DNA of 64,000 nt from Streptomyces sp. 11x1 (lineage in GTDB: Bacteria; Actinomycetota; Actinomycetes; Streptomycetales; Streptomycetaceae): positions 62,001-126,000 of the forward strand of contig NZ_CP122459.1 in assembly GCF_032598905.1 (NCBI RefSeq). The letters are read 5' to 3'. Within the stretch, counting starts at the first letter, position 1, and every line of letters starts with the position of its first letter. The position numbers and the translations under genes were made by a program. Shown here piece by piece: positions 18,701 to 30,700 of this stretch. The notes under the pieces were generated by a model. That model was given only the letters and a program-made list of their open reading frames with translations. It made no database searches and had not been told where the DNA came from.

Positions 18701-21700
18701 TGCTGCTGGCCCACGTGGTCGGCGCCGGCAAGACCGCCACGATGGTCGCCGGTACGCAGGAACTGCGCCGCACCGGCATGGCCCGCAAGCCTGCCATCGT
18801 CGTCCCCAACCACATGCTCGGCCAGTTCCGGCGCGAGTACCTGGAGCTGTACCCGGACGCCAAGCTGCTCACGGCGTCCTCTGCGGACCTCACCGGCAAG
18901 AAGCGCCGCCGCTTCATCGCCAAGGCAGCGACCGGCGACTGGGACGCCGTCATCCTCACGCAGGGCGCCTTCGAGCGGATCCCCATGCGCGCGGAGGCCC
19001 AAGAGAAGTACATGCGCCGGGAGCTCGACAAGCTCAAGGACGAGATCAAGCGTGCCAAGCAGCGTGAGGGCAAGTCGCTGACCCTCAAGCGCCTGGAGGA
19101 GACGCTCAAGCAGAAGGAAGCCAAGCTCAAGCAGAAGCTGGCCGCGAAGAAGGACGCCGGGACCGTCCACTTCGAGGACACCGGCATCGACTACCTGATG
19201 GTCGACGAGGCGCACGGCTACAAGAACCTGGCCACCGCCTCGCACATCGAGGGCGCCGCCATCTCCGGGTCCGCGCGGGCCTCCGACCTTCACATGAAGA
19301 TCGAGTACCTGCGGGAGCGGAACGAGTCCGGTCGCGTCGTCACCCTCGCCACCGGTACGCCGATCGCCAACTCGGTGACCGAGGCGTACGTGATGCAGCG
19401 GTTCCTGCGCCCCGACGTCCTGGAAGACGCCGGCGTCGACGACTTCGACTCCTGGGCCGCCACGTTCGGCGAGATCGTGCAGAACCTGGAGCTGGCCCCC
19501 GACGGGTCCGGCTTCCGGATGAAGGCCCGGTTCTCGCGCTTCCACAACGCCGCCGAACTGCTGCGCATGTACCGGCTCGCCGTCGACGTGCAGACCGCCG
19601 CCGACCTCAACCTGCCCACCCCCAAGGTGCGCACTGGTGCGGACGGCAAGCGCGGCGAGATCGTCACCGTGCCGATCTCCGCCGAGCAGAAGGCGTTCGT
19701 CACCGCGCTGCCCAGCCAGCCGTGGATCCACAAGCAGGGCGGCGTTCTCAAGGCCATCGGCCTGGCCTCCCGCGCGGCGATCGACATGCGGCTCGTCGGC
19801 GGTCACGGCGAAGAGGGCGGCAAGATCGACGCCGCCGTCCACAAGATCGCCGAGATCTACGAGGAGAACAAGGACCGGATCTACCCGGTCTCCGACAAGG
19901 ACCACACCCCGCAGAAGCTGCCTGGCTCCCTGCAGATCGTCTTCATGGACGCGGGCACGCCCGGGTCGACCGCGAAGAACGCGTGGGACGGCTACGCGTA
20001 CATGAAGGAACAGCTCGTCGAGGCGGGCGTTCCGGCCAACAAGGTCCGCTTCATCCACGAGGCGAAGACCGACAAGGCCAAGGCCAAGCTGTTCGAGGAC
20101 GCCCGCAACGGCAAGATCGCGGTGCTCATCGGCTCCACCGAGAAGATGGGCACCGGCACCAACATCCAGACGCGTGCCGTCGCCCTGCACCACATGGACT
20201 TCCCGTGGCGGCCGGCGGACATGGCGCAGCGCGAGGGCCGCATCGAGCGCCAGGGCAACCTGAACATGCCGGAGATCCCCGGCACCGCGGACGACGTGCG
20301 CATCCTCTCGTACGTCACCGAGGAGACGTTCGACGCCTTCAAGTTGGGCACGCTGGAGCGCAAGGCCGGGTTCATCGCGCAGATGGACCGCAAGGACTTC
20401 GACGCCCGCGAGATGGAGGACATCGGCGACATCGCCGTGTCGTTCGGTCAGATGAAGGCCATCGCGACCGGCGACATGACGGTCATGGACTATGCCCAGG
20501 CGGGCGCCGATGTCGTCGAACTGCAGCGCGCGGACCGCCGTTGGCACCGCGACCAGGACACTCGCCGCCGCACGGTCGCGGCAGCCGACGGCATCATCAG
20601 CGACCTCGCCGAAGTGCTGCCGGCGTGGCGGGACGCCCTGGCCCGCCGCGAAGACGTCTCCGGTGACAACTTCCGCATCCGCATCGGAGACGAGGAGTAC
20701 GACCAGCGCGCTGACGCCTACGACGACCTCGCCCAGCGTGTCCGCGCCGCCGCCCGCAACATACATCTGCAGGACGGTGTCCGGGTGCCCGTCGGCCACC
20801 TCGGCGGTCACGACTTCCACGTCGAAATCGGTCACGACCAGTTCGGCAACCGCGTTGCCAAGGTCCGCTTCGACTGGCCGAGCTGGGAGCACCCCGCCGA
20901 GCCGGACACCCGTGGCGTCTACATGCCCAGCCAGCTCGACGAAGCCTCCGGCCGGGGCATCCTCGCCTCCCTGGAACGCCGCCTGAGCAACCTCGACGAG
21001 GCCATCGCCGACGCCGAGCACACCCTGGAAGTCGCCCAGGACGAACGGGTGCGCGCGCAGCGCGGCATCGGCGGCACCTCACCGTACGGAGAGCGCCTTC
21101 GGTCCAAGGAGCGCCGCGTCGCGCTGCTGTCGGACCTGATCACCGCGAACGAGAAGATGAAGGGGTACAAGGGCCGCGAGGTCGACCCGAACGACAAGGG
21201 CTATCTGAAGGCGCGGCGCCGTGTCGCCGAGCTGAAGGAAGAGCTCGGCATCGAGGACCAGCGCGAGCAGGAGATCGACGAAGCGGCCGCGGCCGCCGCC
21301 CTCAACGCGGTCGCCGACGACTCCGTCACCCTGAACCCTGACGACGTCGACCGGGAACTCGCCGCGATCCGGCCCGCGGGCGCCGAACGTGCTCCCCGCA
21401 AGCGCTCCGGCGCGACCACGGTCAACGAGCGCAGCGAGTCCTCAAGCGCCGGCGGAGCCGGAACGGTGACTCTCGACCGTGACCAGGTCGACGAGGACCT
21501 GGAGTCGATCCGCCAGGCCGGCGGTGGTGCGGGATCGGGCGGGTCTTCGGAGCCGCCGAACAGGCCGGACCTTCCGCAGCCGGACGACAGCGGAGACGAC
21601 ACCCCGGAGCCTCCGGTCGGCACGGCCAGCCCGCGCACCATGGACCCGGCAGACCTGCAGGCCGAAATCGTCGCGCTCATCGAGCACGAGATGGCGTACG

Positions 21701-24700
21701 GCCCGCTCGAAGGCGCCGCCAAGACCCGCTTGACGTCGCTGGAGGCGGAGAAGGACCGAAAGGCCGGGAAGCGTCCCCAGCGCGAGCCTGCGCCCAAGCC
21801 GACGCCGCAGCGCAGCGGCCCCGGCGGGAACTGGGCTGACCTGAACCGCAACCAGGTGGAGGGCGACGGCGGCGAAGACGACGGCCTGTTCTCCGCGCCG
21901 GCCGCGCCGACTGGCCCGAACCGGGCAGCCGACCCGAACAACCCGCTGGACCGGCCCGACGATGCGTTCGGCACCATGGACATGTTCGCTGACGCGGAAG
22001 GCCGCGACACCGAGGATCTCCGCGAGGCCGAGATCCGGCGCGCGGACCAGTTGAAGCAGAACGACCGGTTCACCGACGCCGACGGCCGCGCCCACACTGT
22101 TGCCGAGCCGCCGAACAGGACCGGCCGTGGCCGCATCCGCATTGTCACGGAGGAAGGCCGAGAACTCTTCTACCGTCCGGCCGACGAACTGCGGCTGGGA
22201 GACGCCGGCACTGCGAACCGCTCTGATACTCCGCAGTCGACGCCTCAGCCCCAGGACGTGCCGTCCAGCCCCGAGCTTTCCTCGGCTCAGCCGTTCGCCA
22301 GCAACAAGGAGTGGCGCGACGGTCTGGCGCCGGTGGACGCCGCTGAGACCCGCCTGGGCGCTGCGGCGTCGCAGACTTGGGGGTCGCGGGAGATGCCCGA
22401 CTCCGTAGGCCGTATCCGCCGCGGCGTCATAAACGCCGTCGCCGCCCTGGACCCGGAAGAGAACGACTTCGACGGGGCCGAGCGCGAACTTACGGACGCC
22501 CGTGAGCAGGCGATCGACCTGCAGGGGTCGCTGCTGCGCTCTGAGCGCGAAGCGATGGACGCGCCGCTGCGCGACCTGGTCGGGGCACTCGACACCTTCC
22601 TGGCCCGGCACCGAGCCACCCGCGACCAGCGGCAGGGCGAGGACGACGCTGCCCGACGTCTCGACGAGCAGGCGCGTACCGGCTTCGAGGACCAGCAGGC
22701 CCCGGCCGCGCCGGACGAAACCACCAACGCGTCGCAGGGCGACGCCTCCGGCGAGAAGCCGGTCCCGAAGTACGCCTCGCAGGACGAGGTCGTCACGCCC
22801 AAGGGGACCGGGTACGTCGTTGCTTACGGCCCGGACGGCGTTCTGGTCAACGAGGACGGCACCTACCAGCTCTACCCCGAGGACCAGCTTTCCCGGCCGG
22901 GCGAAGAGCGTGTCCCGGAGCCGGAGGACACGAGCGCGGACGCCAAGCAGCAGCAGAAGCTGGCCGCGGCGCAGTCACCGGAGGGCCTGGAGCTGCGATC
23001 CGACAACGCCCGTCTCGCCAACCTGAACCTGGACGAGGGCCACGGCGAGGTCCTGGACGAAGACGGCGACGTCCTCGGCTGGATCCGTCGCCGCGGCACC
23101 ACCTGGTACGGGCAGGACGCCCGCGGCGGCATCAAGAGCAGCACGAGCTGGAAGGAGGACAAGAAGGGCGGACCGATCCGCGCCGCCGAGCTCATGGCTG
23201 GCATGGTCGCCATGAACGCCCGCAGCGACCGCACCATGCTCGGTGGGGAGCCGTTCCGGCACATCGCGCCCGAAGACGTCGTCGCCGCGATCAGGTACTC
23301 GGCGCTGCCCGACGCGCAGGTCCGTGAGCTCCGCGCGCTCGTCGCCGACTGGAAGAAGTCCGACGACGCCGAGCTGCGCACCGCGGCGGACAAGTGGTCC
23401 ATAGGGATCACCATGGCGCAGATGCGCCGGCTCGCCACGGCGGTCGATGCCGCCGCGGACGCGGAGGACACGAAGACGAAGGAGGGACGCAATCGGCAGC
23501 GCGTGCTGCGCCGTCTCGCCGAGAACGTTCGGCACCAGGCGCACATCGCTGAAGGCTCGCTGTCGACGCTGCCGCGTCCGGGCGAGCCGGATCCGTGGGC
23601 GAAGCCGTACCGGTCGCAGGAAGCAACACAGACTGGTGCCCCCTCGGCTGACGAACCTGAGCAGCCGAGCCCGGATGTGCCCGCTGGCGATGCCGAAGGG
23701 GGGTCCCGGGAGCATGTCGGCGAGCACAACGGCAAGCCGGTGGAACTTGGCGAAGAACACGTCATCCCCGCCAAGTTCCACTTCCACAGGGACGAGGTTC
23801 GGCGGGACGTCTTCCTCGACGGGGAGCGCATCGGCTCTGTCCTGCGCAACGACTCGGGAGACGAGGCGTGGCGAGCGGACCATGCTGCACACGGCTCCGT
23901 CGGTGACCCGTGGTCGCGCAAGGCGGACTTTGAGAACCCGGCGCACGCCGCTGCTCTCGTCGTCGCGGACTCGCACGACAAGCCGTTGCTGAGCTTCCCC
24001 GGTGACCGTAGTGGTCGTGCCACACCGATCCGGGATTGGGCCGGTGTGTGGGCGGAACCGCAGCCGGACGACGTGCGCAACGTCTATCTCGACCGGGCCG
24101 TGGCCGAGAACGGTGACGGTTGGACGGCCTCCGCCGATCCGTGGGACGTCAGGTTCTGGATCTCCACCATGGCCAACGTCGAGCCCTTGGCCCAGTACGA
24201 CGAGAACACCCGTCGCAGCCTGCAAGCGGTGCCGCTGGAGGGACGCCAGTTCCTTGCCGACCTGGCAGACGATCTGCGTTCTTCAGTCCGGGAGATGGGT
24301 GAAGAGCTGCGTGCGGACCTCCGCCCCATCCTGGTGGCCCACATCGCCACCCGGGACGGTCGGAAGAAGGCCCGCGAGCTGCACAGCCAGTTGACCGAGG
24401 AGCGGGTGCAGAAGGTTCGGGAGGCAGTACGCGAGCAGATCGCGCGTGCCCGCTCCGGAGCCGCAGAGCACGGTCTGTCTGACCAGCAGGCGGAAGACTT
24501 CCTCGTCAACGTGGTCGGAGGCGACAACCCCGACCAGACTGCCTACGGGGTCCGCGGTGAGTTCCCCGAGGCCATTCGTCCTCTCAAGGCTGCTGTCGCG
24601 GACGGATCCGCCTACTGGTCCGCCTTCGCCGGGTGGGCGACGCAGGAGGACAGCTCGAACTGGGCTGGCATGCACTGGGAGAACGGGCGGCGGGAGGCAA

Positions 24701-27700
24701 TCGGCGCTCCGATGGTTCCTGTCGCTGATGCCGGAACCGGCACCGGCGAACTGAAGATCGGCGAAGCAGAGCTGCCCAAGGGCATGCGGTGGGCCCGGGG
24801 CTCGGAACTCCGCAAGGGCAACATCTTCCACACGGTGAAGCAGCCGCGGCAAGGCACGACCGACGGCTTCGACGGGATGGACACGCCGCAGTACGTCATC
24901 AACCTTCACCGCGATGGCCAAGAGGGCGCCATCCGCTCCGTAAACCTGGACGCCGACTACGGCCGCGACACCGTGGGGCCCGATGAGTGGGTCGTGCTCG
25001 TGGAGAAGCCTGAGAAGGACGTTGTCAGCAAGGCGCGAGTGCGGGTGCGCACGGACACCTTCATCAACTGGGAGTTGCCGAAGGACGACGAGACGTACGA
25101 GCTCGGTGGCCCCGAACGTGTGAAGGCGCTGGTGGCCCGAGCTGAAGTCACCGCTGACGACGAGGACAAGCCCGGCCTGAACAGGGAGTGGACCGTCAGG
25201 GTCGACGGGGTAGTGGTCGGCCGGATCGACAACACCAACAGGGACAAGGTGCTGGAGTACGTCAGCGTGACCCCTGACGGGGAGCGCCGCGTATGGCACG
25301 GCCAGGATCTTGCCACGGCTGGGCTCGTGGTCGCCCACGACGAGCGCCAGGCTCGGCAGAACGGCGAACCCGAAGAGAACACGAGCGACACCAACGCGCC
25401 GGACGCCCAAGACGCCAGCGACCGCTACTACTCCGACCTGCCCGACTGGGCTGACGACCTCGGTGACGACGTCTGGCTGGACAAGCCGAAGAAGGGAAGC
25501 GGGCCGCGCAACATCTACGTCGGCGGCAACATCGAGGGGCTTCTCGGCCGGGAACGGGGCAAGAGCCGTCGCTACTACTGGTGGCGGCCGGGCGGTCAGA
25601 GCGGAGAAGGCCGGTACGACACTGCTGAGGAGGCCGCTCGCGCCTTCGCCCGCGACATGCGGGAGCAGGACCTGCCGCGCCTGCGCGACATCGAGACAGC
25701 CGCCGGTCAGCAGGACGACAACGACCGTAATGTCGTCGACGGCCAGGAGGAGGAGTCGAACGACGAGCGAGACCGGGACGATGAAAGGGACTCGGAGCGA
25801 GAAGACGAGGACGACCAGGAGCGCGATGATCGCCGTGACCGTGGTCGTCGGGATCTTGATGGAGCCGGACCCGACGAGACGAGCGGTAACACCGGCACTG
25901 GAGACGGCGGAGCGGCCGATTCGGACGCCGACCGCGACGAAGACGAAGACGAAAGTGCCTCGGACGAGGACGGCGGAGCGGAGGCGGACGAGCGCGGTCG
26001 CGGCCGCGACCGTCGCCGACGTCGTCGGGACCGACGCGACCGCGAACGGAACCGGCCGCACGCCAACGACCTTGGCCGCCCGCGCATCCCGCACATCCCG
26101 GAGCGCGACAACCGCGACGGCGGGAACGGTGACGACTCCAGCGATCTCGACGGGCTGAGGGACGACTACCGCTCCGGTCGCCACCTCCCCTCTGGGATGA
26201 ACACCCCGGAGCACAGGGACTTCCTGGGCCGCCTCGCGGACAACCCGACGCTGACCCGGTCCTCGGGCGGCGGCCTGGTGATGTGGACCGACGATCACGA
26301 GGCCCTGGCCGACGGTCAGCCGGCCCTGTGGCACTTCGCGCACGCCCGCACCGGCGCCGGATTCGGCGGGGCCGGCAACTCCTCGGTGAGCGCGTACAGC
26401 GGGGCGCAGGCCCGCGAACTCGCCGACCGATACGAGCGGCTGACCGCCGCGGACGGCAGGTCGTTCGACTGGTCCGGCGACCTGGACCCGGCAGCCGTAC
26501 GTGCCTGGCGCGATGGGCAGGACCGCAACCTGATGCAGGCCATGCGCGCCGAACGAGACGCGTACGAGGCCGACCAGGACCGGGAAGAGCCCTCCGCGCT
26601 GCCAGCAGACCTGTCGGTCCTGACCGACAGCGAACTGGAGTCGCTCCCGCACCAGGACTTCAACGCGGAGGACTGGGAGCGCTACGCCGCCGAGATGGAC
26701 CGCCGGTTCCCGCCGGCCGATCAGCTTCGCGACCTGCCCCAGGAGCCTCCGGCGACCCCGGCGGAGCGCGAGGCCGAGAACAAGGCCATGGACGAGGCCC
26801 TGGGCTTCGGGCAGACGGACGTCGCACCGGAGATCGTCCGGCCGAAGGCTCCGTCGAAGGACCAGCAGATGCGTGACGCGTACCAGCTGTGGCACGAGGA
26901 GCGCCGGAACCGGGCCGACAACGCGATGCGCGGCGGCTCGATGCTGAACAAGGAGGGCAAGCGCAAGGGCTACAGCGAGGACGATGTCTTCAACGGCGGC
27001 TTCCTCTCGGCCAACGACGCCTGGCGCAAGTACGCGTCCGACGAACTGATCGAGTGGTTCGACCAGAACGGCGGCCGCGTCACCTACAACCAGTGGCGCG
27101 AGCAGGCCCGACTACAGGAACGCCTCGAACGGTGGGAGTGGGAGGAGGAGCAGCGCGCCGCCCGCGGCGAGACCGACACCGAAGGCGCCGACACCACTGC
27201 CGCGCCGGAGGTGGACGCCGACGAGCCGGACACGGACGTCGACGAGGAGACGTTCGACGCGTCCAAGCCTCGCTTCACCGACGTTGCCGCCCTCCGGGAA
27301 CACCTGCGCACGGGTGAACTCGACAAGCCCGGCCCGCGCGGCAACTGGGACATGCGTCAGCGCCTGGACGAGGTCGCCAAGAGCAAGAAGCTGGAACTGA
27401 GCCCCGGCGGCCGCCTGGCGATCGGCCCGTTCAAGCACAACAACCGGCGCGGTCTGCAGTGGCGCATCCTGGCACCCGGGTCAATGGAGACCCTGTTCGA
27501 TCCGTACAACATCACTCGCAAGCAGGCCATCGCCTACACCGATGCCTTGGAGGGCATCCGAGACAGGGACGGCAACCCGTTCCCGTGGGACGCCCCGGAC
27601 GCGCCGCAGAGGGCCCGTGCTTTCCGTGGCCCTGACGGCGAGAACCTGGCCGTGGCTGTGGCCAAGGCGTTGATGGGGAAGTTCGACGAGGAGGACCGTC

Positions 27701-30700
27701 TCTACGACCGTACGCAGGCGCGACTGCTGCTCATGGATGAGGAGCGTCTTGACGAGCACTACGCGACGTGGCGCCGCCAGCAGGAGCAGGACAGGTACAC
27801 GATCCCGGTCTACAGCCCGCACGACGTGCAGGTGGGCGATGAGGTTGCCACCGTCGAAGGTGAGGCGTACGGCGATGTCCGGATCAAGCGCGGCGTCATC
27901 GCCGACGATCGCCCGGCCTTCCTCACCCGGACCTCGGTGGGCCAGGGCCTCGACTTCCCGCTGGGCGTCCTGGGCGACTACTCCGCTGAGACTGCGCGTG
28001 ACGGCGAAGGCGGCGTGTACGACCTGAACGGCAACAAGGTGGGGAGGCTCGTGGGCTACGGGCAGCCCCTCACCCTGGTCGACGACCCGGTGCGTGCCCG
28101 CGCGATGCGTCGACCTCGCCCCGGTGAGGTTGTGCCGGAGCCGGCCGTCGGAAGGGATGCTGGTGCTGCGGCGCCCGAGGCGCCGAAGCCGCCGGAGGAC
28201 GTGCCGACGCCGGACGCCGACGTGCCCGACGAGCGGCCTGCGCCGGAGCCGATCGGCGGCCGGACCGCGGAGTGGGTGAGCGTCAGCGACCTGGGACTCG
28301 GTGACGTCGTCCGCATCGAGGGCACCACCCGAGCCGGGAAGCCGCGCACCCTGTCCGGGTACGTCATTCAGGCGCCGCAGCGCCGGGCGGTCTCGCGCAA
28401 GGGCCGCAGCACCGACATGTTCATGACGCTGGTCTCGGAGACCCGGGACGGCAGCAGCGGGGACCGTTCCCCGGTGTGGACGCCGCTCGACGCGTCGGCC
28501 GCCCGCGCTACGGGCGAGCCGGACAACGAGCGGGAGCGGGCCGACAGCTCCCTCATCACGGGCGCGGAGGGCGACGTCCTCACAGGGAACATCGCCGACC
28601 GCATCGCCACCGACAGCTCCGGCCGCGGCTTGTTCCCGGGCAGCCTCGTGCAGGACGACGATGGTCGGGACGGTGTGGTCACCGGCGCCAACTCGTCCAC
28701 CGTGTCCGTCCGCTTCGGCGACGACGAGCAGGAGACCGGCCTCGCCCCGACGTCGGTCACCGTCACCGACGGAGGCGCCGCCCGGCCCACCGGCTGGACG
28801 TCGGAGGGCCAGCGGGTCCGCGACGGCCACGTGGTCAGCGACCGAGACGGCAACATGCTCGGCACTGTCGAAGGAGTCGATGGGGACACTGCCCAGGTCG
28901 CCACCCGGGAGGGCATCAAGCCCATGCCGGTCACCGACCTGCGCACCGTCGGCGAAGTCCGCGACGGCGGGACCGACGGCAGCCCGAACACTGCGGACGT
29001 CGTACCGACCACGGCCGGCGCCCTCAACGAGGGTGACGTCATCGTCGACAACGGCGAGGACGGCCCCCGCACCGTGACGGTCGTCGGCCGCGACACCGAC
29101 GGCGACCGGGTTCAGCTCGATGTCGCCGACACCCGCACCGGGGAGGCCTCGCAGATCGACGCCACGGCGGACGCTCCGGTGACCCGCCTGGTGGGCGAGG
29201 ACGGCCAGGCCCCGGCCACTGACGGCGAGGGCGAGGACATTGACCTGAGCGTCCTGGAAGAGCCGCAGGCGGTCGACCCGGTCATCGGCGACACCGTGGA
29301 CCCGCAGCTCTCCCCGGAGGAGCGGGACGCCATCGCCGACCACGGCACGGCGCCTACGGACGACCCGGACGTGCAGCAGGCCGTGACCCGAATTGGAGAG
29401 GACCTGCCCGTCACCCCGGGCCAGGCGGCTGCCCTCGCCGATGCACTGCGCGCCACGTCCACACCGGACACCGCGGAGGGTCGGGCGGCCCGCCGCGCCG
29501 CCGGTCACCTGGACGAGGCGGCCGGCCGCACCACGGCGGACGACGGCGCCCAGCCCACGCCCGGCACCGTCAACGATCTCGGTGTCGGTGACACGGTGGC
29601 CCTGCCCGACGAGGACGACGAGAACAACGTCTCCCCGTACACGGTCGTCCGCATCGACGACCTCCTCGGCGGGGCCCGCCAGGTGACCGTGCAGGATGCC
29701 AACGGGGCGCAGCACTCGCGCACCCTGTCCGGGGATCAGCCGCTGTGGCAGCTTCCCGAACTGCCCGCTGCCGACGGAGCGGACACGCCCCGCGACCCGA
29801 ACCCGGCGCCGTCCGCCGATGCCGTCGTCGCCGGGCACCCCAACCGGGTGGCGCGTGCGGTCGTCGACTCGGCCATAGCCGGGACGGAGCCCGCAGGCAG
29901 CATCCACCAGTTGAGGCAGCAGGTCGCCGAACGGGTCACCTCCGAAGCCCTGCTGGTGCCCATGCAGCAGGCCCGTCAGGACGCCGTCGACGCCCTGGAC
30001 ACGGCCGGCATCACCGGACCCGAGCGGACGGAGGCATTCAAGCGGCTCAAGGCCGAGCGACTTCGCGCCCGCGCGGCCGCGGTCAAGGCGGTGCTGCGCA
30101 CCATCAACGACCTGGAGCCGCTCGATGGGGAGAGCGAGCAGGACACGGCGAACAGGGCGGCGGACCTGCTGCGGATGATCCCCGACCAGATTGGTGCGCC
30201 GGCCGCACGGCAGGGTGGTACCGGTGAGACCGGCGAGACGATCGGCCGACACGTCGACGACGCGCTGATGGCTCTCGCGCGGCAGGCCTTCGGCGACGGC
30301 CTGAGCGATGAGGATGCGCTGCGCTTGGGCCGGGTGCTCGCCGGTCGCATGGACGCGACCCGGCAGGCGACTGCCCGCCGCATCCTGCGTCACCTGCCGC
30401 CCGCCCAGCAGCGCGCCCTCCTGCCGCAAGTGCTCGCCCTGCTCATGCGGATCGCACGCCGCATCGTCGCCATGGTGAAGGCCCTGCTGAAGGCCGCTGG
30501 ACGGGTGTGGAACTCGGAGGCCTTCCGCCGGTTCCGCGAACGCCTGGTGGCGCGTGTGAAGGCGTGGCCGGAGTCTCGGCGCCTGCACCGCATCGCGCAG
30601 AGCGCCGACCTCCCGAACCCGGGTGACGGTGACAGCCTCGCCGACCGAATCGCGCACTGGACGCGGTTGCTGCCAGCCCCGGGCCGCTTCGGACAGGCGT

